Shown here piece after piece: positions 18,980 through 26,692 of a stretch of 62,417 bases of DNA (within the stretch, counting starts at the first letter, position 1; each line of letters begins with the position of its first letter). Under the pieces are notes generated by a model that saw nothing but the letters and a program-made list of their open reading frames with translations, was not told where the DNA came from and searched no databases. The translations under genes were made by a program, and so were the position numbers. This stretch comes from Desulfuromonadaceae bacterium (GTDB lineage Bacteria > Desulfobacterota > Desulfuromonadia > Geobacterales > Pseudopelobacteraceae): NCBI GenBank assembly GCA_028712075.1, contig JAQTQX010000015.1, positions 45,210 to 107,626 of the forward strand, given 5' to 3'.

Positions 18980-20965
18980 ATGTCAACGCGCTGCAGCAAG
19001 CATAAGGAAATTACTATGAACGGGTCTGCCAGAAAAGTGGCTCTGGTAGGCAACCCGAATGTCGGGAAAAGTGTGCTGTTCAATGTCTTGACCGGAGCTT
19101 ATGTTACGGTGTCCAATTATCCCGGCACTTCTGTGGAGGTGTCGCGCGGGAATATGCTCATCAATGAGCAGCAGTGGGAAGTAATTGATACACCCGGGAT
19201 GTACTCAATTCATACGATTACCGAAGAGGAGCGGGTTGCCCGCGAGATCCTGCTGCACGAATCTCCGGATGTTGTTGTACATGTGCTCGATGCGCGCAAT
19301 CTGGAGCGGATGCTGGCTATGACCATTCAGTTGATTGAGGCAGGACTGCCGGTGGTACTGGTGGTCAATATCCTCGATGAAGCGGAACGGATGGGTCTGG
19401 TTATTGATCTGGAACTGCTTCGGCAGAAGCTCGGCATCCCGGTAATCGGTGCTGCCACTGCCCGTAAACGCGGCATTGATGAGATCCGTTCGGTGCTGCA
19501 CATCTACAGTTGCCCGTGTGACCAGCAGAAGTTTGAGTACAGCCGACTTCTCGAACGAGACATTACTGAAGTTGCCAGCCTGATGCAGGGGGACTACATT
19601 TTATCCCGCCGCGCACTTGCGTTACTGCTCCTGCAGCAGGATGAGGAAATCGCCGAGCTGGCGCGTCATCGGGAGGGTGAAGGATACGCACAGCTTGCGG
19701 AGAAGATACGTGAAATTGCCTTTGATCGCCGCGAGACGTTTCATCTTGAACTGTCTCTGGAACGTAAGGAAATGGTCAGGCGGGTCATGGCCGGGGCCTT
19801 TACCGCGCCGAAAGTACGTGTCATAACAGTTGCAGAGCGACTGTCGAGGCTTGCGGTGCGGCCGTTGACCGGCATCCCCATGCTTTTAATTGTGCTTTAC
19901 TTCGGACTTTATCAGTTTGTCGGGGTCTTTGGTGCCGGAACTGTGGTTGACCTGCTTGAGGGAAAGTTCTTCGAAGGATGGTTTAATCCATGGATTATTT
20001 CCGTCGTTAAAGGAATTATCCCCTGGGAGATAATACAGGAGCTGTTTGTGGGTGAATATGGCATCATAACCCTCGGTATCCGCTATGCGGTTGGTATCAT
20101 CCTGCCGGTTGTTGCCACATTCTTCATATTTTTTTCCTTTCTTGAGGATACCGGTTATTTTCCACGTCTGGCACTTCTGGTTGACCGCATCTTCAAGCAT
20201 TTTGGAATGACCGGCCGTGCAGTTATTCCGATGGTACTCGGTTTTGGTTGCGATACCATGGCCACCATGGTGACTCGCACCCTTGAGACCAAGCGCGAAC
20301 GAATTATTGCGACTATTCTGCTATCGCTAACAATACCCTGTTCAGCCCAGCTGGGAGTAATCATGTCACTGCTTGCCAAATTCCCGGGTGCACTGGCGGT
20401 GTGGGGGGGAACTCTGCTCCTGTTGTTTATTGTGGTAGGTATTCTTTCCGCAAAAATTATCCCTGGTGAGGCACCGATGTTTTATATGGAACTTCCTCCG
20501 ATGCGGCTTCCCCAGTTTGGTAACGTGGTAACCAAGACGTATACCCGTATGCAGTGGTATTTTATGGAGATACTGCCGCTGTTCGTTCTTGCGTCGGTTT
20601 TGCTCTGGCTTGGCAAAATTACCGGTTTCTTCGAGAAAATGATCAATGCAATGACCCCAGTGATGGCCTCAATTGGTTTGCCGAAAGAGACGGCGGTGGC
20701 GTTCATTTTTGGCTTCTTTCGTCGTGATTACGGGGCGGCCGGACTTTATGAACTGCAAACAAAGGGTCTTATGGATGCCCGCCAGTTGACCGTAGCGGCG
20801 GTGACCCTGACGCTGTTTATTCCCTGTATTGCCCAGTTTCTGATAATGAAAAAAGAGCGTGGATGGAAAGTAGCCGGTGCAATCGGCGTGTTTGTCAGTC
20901 TGCTTGCTTTCGGCAGCGGTTTTATACTTAATAGGGCGTTGCTGGCAACAGGATTGCTGTCGTGA
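18980..20965 (+). CDS. feoB: Ferrous iron transporter FeoB
   Basis: GTP-gated inner-membrane Fe(II) transporter. The N-terminal G domain has G1 GNPNVGKS, G2 threonine in YPGTSVE, G3 DTPGMYS and G4 NILDEA. A helical GDI-like region follows, then about eight membrane segments with two gate domains (VLGFGCDTMATM in the first, FGFFRRDYGAAGLY in the second). About 661 residues against 773 in E. coli, because the C-terminal extension is missing. Two starts are plausible: ATG 18980 behind AGGGAG (chosen) and ATG 19016 behind AAGGAA, which removes twelve residues. A TTG at 18941 is inside the operator and unlikely. It overlaps the next gene through GTGA. Confidence 0.93.
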   Translation: MSTRCSKHKEITMNGSARKVALVGNPNVGKSVLFNVLTGAYVTVSNYPGTSVEVSRGNMLINEQQWEVIDTPGMYSIHTITEEERVAREILLHESPDVVVHVLDARNLERMLAMTIQLIEAGLPVVLVVNILDEAERMGLVIDLELLRQKLGIPVIGAATARKRGIDEIRSVLHIYSCPCDQQKFEYSRLLERDITEVASLMQGDYILSRRALALLLLQQDEEIAELARHREGEGYAQLAEKIREIAFDRRETFHLELSLERKEMVRRVMAGAFTAPKVRVITVAERLSRLAVRPLTGIPMLLIVLYFGLYQFVGVFGAGTVVDLLEGKFFEGWFNPWIISVVKGIIPWEIIQELFVGEYGIITLGIRYAVGIILPVVATFFIFFSFLEDTGYFPRLALLVDRIFKHFGMTGRAVIPMVLGFGCDTMATMVTRTLETKRERIIATILLSLTIPCSAQLGVIMSLLAKFPGALAVWGGTLLLLFIVVGILSAKIIPGEAPMFYMELPPMRLPQFGNVVTKTYTRMQWYFMEILPLFVLASVLLWLGKITGFFEKMINAMTPVMASIGLPKETAVAFIFGFFRRDYGAAGLYELQTKGLMDARQLTVAAVTLTLFIPCIAQFLIMKKERGWKVAGAIGVFVSLLAFGSGFILNRALLATGLLS

Positions 20966-21153
20966 TCTGCGGATTTTGCGGATTTGAATTTGATGAGAGC
21001 GATGGCAAACATGGCTGTGGTGGTTGTTCTGGCGGATGCCACAATGTCCACTGTCCGCGTTGCAACTATAAAAACCCGGCGGAGAGCGGCGTTGCCAAAA
21101 AAATACGGGGAATTTTTGAAAAATATACTCAGCACAAAGGAGAAGAGGGATGA
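20962..21153 (+). CDS. Small Cys-rich protein of the feo operon
   Basis: A 63-residue soluble protein with seven cysteines (3, 6, 19, 22, 26, 31, 34). Two CxxC pairs, MICGFCGF and CPRC, flank a Gly-Cys stretch CGGCSGGC, a zinc-ribbon or rubredoxin-like arrangement. No membrane segment is present, so it is not the FeoB-associated Cys-rich membrane protein (FeoC-like) type. Its GTG overlaps the feoB stop and its stop overlaps the next ATG, so three genes are translationally coupled. A role in metal handling during Fe(II) uptake is inferred only from this. Confidence 0.75.
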   Translation: MICGFCGFEFDESDGKHGCGGCSGGCHNVHCPRCNYKNPAESGVAKKIRGIFEKYTQHKGEEG

Positions 21154-21803
21154 AACTTTCTGAAAAAGCTGAAGAGATTCTTGAGGCGCTGTGGATTACG
21201 GTGGAGGAGGGTGGAGCGGCTTTTCTTGACCCCGGCATCATGGCTTTTCCCGCCGATGATCCTGCGTATCAGGAATTGACCGGCCACGCAATGATCGAGA
21301 TCCGACAAGGGATGATCAACTTACGTCCTGAAGGGCGCGTAGAAGGGAAAATGACCATTCGTCGTCATCGCCTGGCTGAGCGACTCATGATGGATGTTTT
21401 GAATATACGGGGCGATGACGGTGAATTCAAGGCATGTCAATTCGAGCACCTGTTAAATGAAGGTGCTGATATCAAGGTCTGTACCATGCTCAACCACCCG
21501 ACGACCTGTCCGCACGGCAAGCCGATCCCGCCTGGGGAGTGCTGTTATCAGGCTCGTGCCGATGGTGATTTGGGTGTCGTACCACTTACTGAATTTAAAT
21601 CGGGGCAAGAGGGCGAAATAGCCTATATCCAGACTGGTGATAACAAGAAGATGCAAAAACTTATGGCAATGGGGGTACTGCCCGGCAACCGTATTGTACT
21701 GACTCAGGCGTATCCTTCCTACATATTCAGAGTTGGCTATTCTGAGTTTGCTATCGATACCAATCTTGCCAGAGAAATTTTTGTCAGAAAGCAGATTGCA
21801 TAG
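21150..21803 (+). CDS. DtxR-like regulator fused to a FeoA domain
   Basis: A 217-residue fusion. Residues 1-70 correspond to a DtxR-type winged helix but are poorly conserved. Residues 70-135 hold the metal/dimer region with IRRHRLAERLM, ACQFEHLL and CPHGKPIPPG, the usual DtxR/MntR marks. Residues 145-217 form an SH3-like FeoA domain with LMAMGVLPGN. FeoA normally helps FeoB, so this may report iron or GTPase state to DNA, or act as a FeoA with a regulatory arm. It is the third gene of the coupled feo unit; no terminator is evident after it. Confidence 0.82.
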   Translation: MKLSEKAEEILEALWITVEEGGAAFLDPGIMAFPADDPAYQELTGHAMIEIRQGMINLRPEGRVEGKMTIRRHRLAERLMMDVLNIRGDDGEFKACQFEHLLNEGADIKVCTMLNHPTTCPHGKPIPPGECCYQARADGDLGVVPLTEFKSGQEGEIAYIQTGDNKKMQKLMAMGVLPGNRIVLTQAYPSYIFRVGYSEFAIDTNLAREIFVRKQIA

Positions 21804-21851
21804 CTGTAGTTGCCCCCTGTAAGCCTATTAATATGGCTATTTAATTCCCTA

Positions 21852-21880
21852 TTGACAAAATTGGGCAGGTGCTGTTTTAT
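21852..21880 (+). promoter_or_regulatory. Probable promoter of the aminotransferase gene
   Basis: TTGACA (21852-21857), a 17-base spacer and TTTTAT (21875-21880) lie 65 bases before the chosen start codon. The -35 is perfect and the -10 moderate. Confidence 0.5.
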
Positions 21881-21944
21881 GCGTCCTCGCAGATAATTTC
21901 TTATGTCAAAAGATACATGCTCACTAACTTCAGGAGGAAATTCG

Positions 21945-23249
21945 ATGAACCCATTAGCCCAGGAACTGAATGACCAGCTTACCCAGCACAGCCCACATGT
22001 TTTGGAGATGCTTTCCGATCTTGGCAAAAACCTCTTTTTCCCCAAGGGAATTCTGACCCAGTCTGCCGAGGCAAAGGATAAAGCCCACAAATATAATGCC
22101 ACAATCGGTATTGCAACCGAGAATGGCGGTCCAATGTTTCTTCAATGTATTCAGGATAAACTCTCCGCGTTTGATCCGAAGGACATCTACCCGTATGCTC
22201 CCCCCGCCGGTAAACCGGAACTACGCTCACTGTGGCGGGAAAAAATGCTGCGGGAAAACCCGAGCCAGAACGGCAAACACTTCAGCAATCCAATCGTTAC
22301 CAATGCACTGACGCATGGCCTCTCGATTGTCGGTGATATGTTCATCGACAAGGGTGACCACCTGATACTTCCGGACATGCTCTGGGGTAACTATAACCTG
22401 ACTTTTGGTACCTGTAATGGTGCCATTGTCAAAAAACACCCGACTTTCACTGCATCAGGCGGCTATGACATTGATGCTTTCAAGGCAACCCTGAAGAACA
22501 GCGCTGAAGAAAAGGGGAAGGCAGTTGTGCTGCTTAACTTCCCCAATAATCCGAGCGGCTATACGCCGACGGTTGCTGAAGGTGATGCTCTGGTGGCAGC
22601 CATTCTGGAAGTTGCTGAAGCCGGCAGTAATGTGGTTGCAATTGCTGACGATGCCTATTTCGGTCTTTTCTACGAGGATAGCCTCAAAGAATCATTGTTC
22701 GGCAAGCTTGCCAATCTTCACCCACGTATACTGGCAATTAAACTGGATGGTGCGACCAAGGAAGAGTTTGTCTGGGGTTTCCGCACCGGATTCATTACAT
22801 TTGCTGACGGCAATGCCTACGAAAATGCGCCAGTAATGGCTGCTCTTGAAAAGAAGGCCATGGGTATTATCCGAGCTAAAATATCCAACTGTCCCCACCC
22901 CTCCCAGACCTTTGTTATCGAGGCGCTTCGTTCACCACAATTCCTGGCACAGAAGGAAGAGAAGTTCCAGGTTATGAAGGGCCGCGCCCTGAAAACAAAG
23001 CAGGTTCTCAACAGTGGAAAATACGAGAAAGCCTGGGATTATTATCCGTTTAACTCCGGATACTTCATGTGTTTGAAGCTGAAAACAGTGGAAGCAGAAA
23101 AGCTGCGAGTCCACCTGCTCGACAAATACGGTGTTGGTGCTATTTCAACTACCAAAACTGACCTGCGTATTGCCTTCTCCTGTATTGCGGAGGAAAATAT
23201 CCAGGAGCTGTTTGATCTCATTTATCAAGGTGTTCTGGATCTGGCTTGA
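21945..23249 (+). CDS. PLP-dependent aminotransferase (class I/II)
   Basis: A 434-residue fold-type I aminotransferase. FPNNPSGYTPT holds the conserved Asn that contacts PLP, AIADDAYFGLFY the Asp/Tyr pair, and IKLDGATKEEFVWGFRTGF the likely Schiff-base lysine and the phosphate-binding Arg. The family resembles aspartate/aromatic-type enzymes; the substrate cannot be decided. The ATG at 21945 follows a perfect AGGAGG by seven bases; an upstream ATG at 21903 would place the ribosome site inside the gene. It has its own promoter and a strong terminator. Confidence 0.85.
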   Translation: MNPLAQELNDQLTQHSPHVLEMLSDLGKNLFFPKGILTQSAEAKDKAHKYNATIGIATENGGPMFLQCIQDKLSAFDPKDIYPYAPPAGKPELRSLWREKMLRENPSQNGKHFSNPIVTNALTHGLSIVGDMFIDKGDHLILPDMLWGNYNLTFGTCNGAIVKKHPTFTASGGYDIDAFKATLKNSAEEKGKAVVLLNFPNNPSGYTPTVAEGDALVAAILEVAEAGSNVVAIADDAYFGLFYEDSLKESLFGKLANLHPRILAIKLDGATKEEFVWGFRTGFITFADGNAYENAPVMAALEKKAMGIIRAKISNCPHPSQTFVIEALRSPQFLAQKEEKFQVMKGRALKTKQVLNSGKYEKAWDYYPFNSGYFMCLKLKTVEAEKLRVHLLDKYGVGAISTTKTDLRIAFSCIAEENIQELFDLIYQGVLDLA

Positions 23250-23276
23250 TTCGCAATTTGATCCGATGATGTACGA

Positions 23277-23311
23277 CCAAAAAGGGCTCGCATTTTGCGA
23301 GCCCTTTTTGG
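23277..23311. terminator. Strong bidirectional terminator
   Basis: A perfect 16-base stem, CCAAAAAGGGCTCGCA (23277-23292) with its complement at 23296-23311, around a three-base loop TTT. It abuts the stop codon of the convergent PilZ-like gene. Confidence 0.9.
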
Positions 23312-23608
23312 TTACGTAGTATACTTTTTCTTCTTGTGCTGGTGTTCCTGATGATGAAAAGTAATCCCTACACTACCAGAAGGATCAAGTTCCACTATTC
23401 TCCCTGTGTGTTTCGCGGAGCTCCGTTTGGGACTCGCACATAACGCTAATCCACACATTTCCCCTACGTTTAAGCCATGCTTGACACCGGCACCCATCTT
23501 GATTAACGCGCCAGTTAAAGATATTTCCCACAATAGAGCCTGATAGGTAACGCCATCAATACCCATTAAGAGACATTTTACTTTTGAATGATTTTTATCG
23601 TTAACCAT
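23312..23608 (-). CDS. PilZ-like domain protein with degenerate ligand motif
   Basis: A 98-residue single-domain protein. The strand pattern and the segment WEISLTGALIKMG resemble the DxSxxG motif of PilZ, and SGSVGITFHH resembles its final strands. The N-terminal RxxxR needed for cyclic di-GMP is not seen (VKCLLM in its place) and the motif Asp is Glu, so ligand binding is doubtful. I start at the ATG at 23608, eight bases after AGGAG on the minus strand; an in-frame extension to 23683 would contain that site. It lies next to an insertion-sequence scrap. Confidence 0.6.
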   Translation of the reverse strand: MVNDKNHSKVKCLLMGIDGVTYQALLWEISLTGALIKMGAGVKHGLNVGEMCGLALCASPKRSSAKHTGRIVELDPSGSVGITFHHQEHQHKKKKYTT

Positions 23609-23688
23609 AATACTCACTCCTCTATTTGTTTTGATAATACCACTTGGAGGAGACAAAAAGTAAACTAAATGAGTGTGGAACAAAAGAG

Positions 23689-23811
23689 GCTATGTTCAAG
23701 CACTACATTATTTGGCATTATATCATCAGTGTAAAAAAGTGGGCTATGCCAATTAATGATTGGAAATCGGCACTGAATCAGTTTAGAATCGTGTTTGATA
23801 GCAGGCTGATG
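23689..23811 (+). pseudogene. C-terminal remnant of an IS256/Mutator-family transposase
   Basis: The frame encodes about forty residues containing KKWAMPINDWKSALNQF followed by RIVFDSRL. This is the characteristic end of IS256-family transposases (in intact copies KKWTMPxxNWxxALNxFxIxFxxRL). The DDE catalytic region and the inverted repeats are absent, so it is a dead fragment. Matching was from memory of the family, not a search. It lies in the 284-base gap between the PilZ-like and hemerythrin genes; nothing else is evident there. Confidence 0.7.
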
Positions 23812-23892
23812 TTTTTATTATTTCAGCTACGTTACAATTCACAATTTTGCCCGAACTTACAGTAGACTGACAAGAGAACGGGATACTTCAAC

Positions 23893-24306
23893 ATGTCAAT
23901 TATACAATGGCAAAGCACCTTTGAGCTTAACATTAAGGAATTTGACGACCATCACAAGCATCTAGTCGATCTGTTGAACTCCCTTCACGACAGCATTCTG
24001 AGCAAATCATGTAAAGAGAAACTTGGTGTAATTATTGGGGAACTGATAGATTATTCTGTCTACCACTTTACTGCTGAGGAACGCTGGATGGAGGAACACA
24101 AATACCCGGGTTTTCCACAACATCGAGACGAACATATCGCATTTACTAGAAAGGTTAGTCAGTTTCAAAAAGATTTTAACAGTGGAAAGGTTGAGCTAAC
24201 TCTTGACGTACTTACATTTCTTATGGATTGGTTGATAGAGCATATTTTAGGGTCTGATGCTAATTTCGGAAACTTTGCAAGAAGACTATCACACAACGAC
24301 CACTGA
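23893..24306 (+). CDS. Bacteriohemerythrin
   Basis: A 137-residue single-domain diiron oxygen-binding protein. All ligand motifs are present: HHKHLVDLLN (first His), HFTAEERWM (His and Glu), HRDEH (HxxxH) and HILGSD (HxxxxD). It probably binds or senses oxygen in the cytoplasm. The ribosome site is weak. It stands immediately before the signalling array and is the last recognisable non-signalling gene on the left side. Confidence 0.93.
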   Translation: MSIIQWQSTFELNIKEFDDHHKHLVDLLNSLHDSILSKSCKEKLGVIIGELIDYSVYHFTAEERWMEEHKYPGFPQHRDEHIAFTRKVSQFQKDFNSGKVELTLDVLTFLMDWLIEHILGSDANFGNFARRLSHNDH

Positions 24307-24367
24307 ATTAATTGTGCCTTAACTGCTTTAAACACTAATTTTATTGTAACTGTTCATAACTCCCCCT

Positions 24368-24398
24368 GTTCCCCCTCTTATACATAAAGAGGGGGAAC
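24368..24398. repeat. Short perfect inverted repeat after the hemerythrin gene
   Basis: GTTCCCCCTCTT (24368-24379) pairs with 24387-24398 around a seven-base loop. No T-tract follows, so it may be a REP-like element rather than a classical terminator. The 233-base gap before the next gene shows nothing else. Confidence 0.6.
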
Positions 24399-24539
24399 GC
24401 GAATAGCAACCAATGCGGCAATTAATATTGGCAGCCGCATTGAAGCGTCCCTTCCCTTAACCAAGAGGATAGGAGGGATTATGATTTTACGGATAACATG
24501 CCTTAAATGTTTTTTTCTATTCATCGGAGAAACTGAAAA

Positions 24540-26231
24540 ATGAACATCCTGATAGTTGACGACAGCAATGATGACCGTAGAATGCTGTGCACCGTACTGA
24601 AAGCCAATGGACATGAGGTCATGGAGGCCGTCAACGGCCGGGAGGGGCTTCAGGCCGCCTCCGATCATCGGCTGGATCTGATTGTATCCGACGTGCTCAT
24701 GCCGGTCATGGACGGCTTCCAGTTCCTGCGCAATCTGCGGAAAACAAGCTCCGTTCCCTTTGTCTTCTACTCGGCGGTGTACGACGGAAACAGGGATATG
24801 CAGCTTGCCGCCTCCCTGGGAGCGAACGGATACCTGATCAAGCCGATGGACCCTCTGGAGTTGCTGGAGAAAATCGAGCGGATCGCGGCACAAGGCGGGC
24901 AGGAACAATCCTTCAGCGGCGAGGAGGAGGCGGAGTATCTGAAAAGATACAGTCAGGTTGTGGCCGCCAAGCTCGAAGAGAAGGTACGGGAACTGGAATT
25001 GGATATCATTCGGCGCAAAAAGGCCGAAGAGGAGCGGGAAGAGTTACGTGAGCAACTCATTCAGGCACAGAAAATGGACTCTATCGGCCGTCTGGCCGGC
25101 GGCGTGGCCCATGACTTCAACAACATGCTGGGTGTGGTTCTTGGTTACACGGAGATGAGTCTGGAGCAGATATCCCCGGACAATCCGCTTTTTGCCAACC
25201 TGATTGAAATCAGAAACGCTACGGAGCGCTCCGCCGAGCTGACGCGGCAACTGCTGACCTTCGCCCGCAAACAGTACGTTGCCCCCACGCTGTTCGACCT
25301 CAACAAAAACGTGGCGAACATGCTTGCCATGCTGCGGCATTTGATCGGTGAAAATATCGAAATCAGCTGGCTGCCCGTGGCGGGAGAGGCGAACGTCAAG
25401 ATGGACCCATCCCAGATGGATCAGATCCTGACCAATCTCTGCGTCAACGCCCGCGACGCCATAGCGGGCAACGGTACGGTCACCATCGAAACGCAGATAG
25501 TGACCATCGATGGACTCAGTTGCATCGGCCATCTCTGGCATGTCCCGGGTGAATACGTCATGCTGGCCGTGAGTGATGACGGCTGCGGCATGAACAAGGA
25601 AATTCTGGATAAAATCTTCGAGCCGTTTTTCACCACCAGGGAAACAGGCAAAGGGATCGGCCTTGGACTAGCCACGGTCTACGGCATTGTCAAGCAGAAC
25701 AGCGGCTTCATCGACGTCCGCAGCGAACCTGGATGCGGCACGACGTTCAAGATCTACCTTCCCCGGCAGATGGCCGGAGTTGAACCGACGGTCACGGAAC
25801 GTCCGTCGCATTCTGTCGTGGCGGGCTGCGAAACCATCCTGCTGGTGGAAGATGAACCGGCATTACTGACGATGGCGAGCCTGGTGTTGAAAAAAATCGG
25901 TTTTCGGGTGCTGGCCGCATCGTCGCCGGTCGAGGCAATCCGTCTGGCCAACGACCATGTCGGGGAGATCCAGATGCTGTTAACTGACGTGATCATGCCG
26001 GGTATGAATGGTGTGGATCTGGCGAAAGAGCTGAATGCTCTCTACCCTGAAATCAAGCAGTTGTTTATGTCCGGGTATACGGGCGATGTTGTTGTTCGGC
26101 AGGATATGCCGGACGAGAATATAAATTTTATTCAAAAACCGTTTGCATTGAATGATCTGGCCGCCAGGATCCGCGAGGTGCTGGATGGGGTTTCGCAGGG
26201 ACAAGGAGCAGGCGGAAAAATCCCTGCGTAG
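24540..26231 (+). CDS. Hybrid histidine kinase REC-HisKA-HATPase-REC
   Basis: A soluble 563-residue kinase. The first receiver (residues 1-120) has phospho-acceptor D51 in [11 protein letters not shown] coiled coil (about 130-180) leads to HisKA with GGVAHDFNN (H191), then HATPase with SDDGCGMN and GIGLGLA, and a second receiver (about 445-555) with [11 protein letters not shown]. With no membrane segment and an input receiver, it acts as a relay that listens to another kinase. The first receiver closely resembles that of the gene at 53221. The gene stops just before an in-frame remnant of a zinc-ribbon-like domain (see 26235), so the C-terminus may have been altered by a deletion. Confidence 0.92.
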   Translation: MNILIVDDSNDDRRMLCTVLKANGHEVMEAVNGREGLQAASDHRLDLIVSDVLMPVMDGFQFLRNLRKTSSVPFVFYSAVYDGNRDMQLAASLGANGYLIKPMDPLELLEKIERIAAQGGQEQSFSGEEEAEYLKRYSQVVAAKLEEKVRELELDIIRRKKAEEEREELREQLIQAQKMDSIGRLAGGVAHDFNNMLGVVLGYTEMSLEQISPDNPLFANLIEIRNATERSAELTRQLLTFARKQYVAPTLFDLNKNVANMLAMLRHLIGENIEISWLPVAGEANVKMDPSQMDQILTNLCVNARDAIAGNGTVTIETQIVTIDGLSCIGHLWHVPGEYVMLAVSDDGCGMNKEILDKIFEPFFTTRETGKGIGLGLATVYGIVKQNSGFIDVRSEPGCGTTFKIYLPRQMAGVEPTVTERPSHSVVAGCETILLVEDEPALLTMASLVLKKIGFRVLAASSPVEAIRLANDHVGEIQMLLTDVIMPGMNGVDLAKELNALYPEIKQLFMSGYTGDVVVRQDMPDENINFIQKPFALNDLAARIREVLDGVSQGQGAGGKIPA

Positions 26232-26234
26232 CAT

Positions 26235-26363
26235 CTTGAAGAGTACATATCCGATCATTACGAAGCGCACTTCAGTCACGGATTTTGTCCGGAATGCTAC
26301 GAGAAAGCAACCAGTGAATATCTGGCGGAACTCGAAATGCTGAACGACAAGAAAGCCACTTGA
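26235..26363 (+). pseudogene. Remnant of a C-terminal four-cysteine sensor domain
   Basis: In the same frame, one codon after the stop of the upstream kinase, 42 codons read LEEYISDHYEAHFSHGFCPE and continue CYEKATSEYLAELE to a stop. This matches the second half of the domain at the end of the gene at 59159 (LEIYIRDHSDMDFSHGVCPD). The first half with its CxxC pair is missing. The +1 frame just before reads [12 protein letters not shown], like the linker normally preceding the domain, so a deletion with frame change probably destroyed it. Confidence 0.65.
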
Positions 26364-26483
26364 AAAGAACCGCAGGTACAGTTCTCACCACTTTTGCAAG
26401 ATCGTAATTCCCCCCAGACGTTTTCTACTCCCCAGCTTGCATTACCCCTGAACTACGCTAGAATTACCCTGAAACCTGCAAAC

Positions 26484-26635
26484 CTCACCACGGAGACACG
26501 GAGCAACGGAGAACACGTAGTAAAATCGGAGAGTTACATAAACTATAAGAAGCTTTGTGGTTCACCCAAAAGGTATTTTTTGTTTTAGACCATAAGCCTT
26601 TTATTTCTCTGTGTTCTCCGTGTCTTTGTGGTGAA
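26484..26635. repeat. Intergenic inverted-repeat element (CACGGAG type)
   Basis: The left arm, beginning CTCACCACGGAGACACGGAG (26484-26503), and the right arm ending GTGTCTTTGTGGTGAA (around 26620-26635) are imperfect inverted copies. The spacer between the arms is about 80 bases and has no ORF. This type of dispersed element is common in many bacterial genomes. Apart from it and the upstream domain remnant, the 461-base gap (26232-26692) shows nothing. Confidence 0.6.
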
Positions 26636-26692
26636 CTGCTTTTTCTGGTTGGGACAAAAGAACCGGAAAATATCGGTGGATAGGAGAACATC

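Noticed and set aside
21903..21944. Upstream ATG of the aminotransferase
   Set aside because: It would place the perfect AGGAGG inside the coding region, and the added residues look random.
26152..26343. 63-residue reading frame after the kinase at 24540
   Set aside because: It overlaps the kinase end in another frame. Only the short [12 protein letters not shown] part is meaningful, as a piece of the broken four-cysteine domain.
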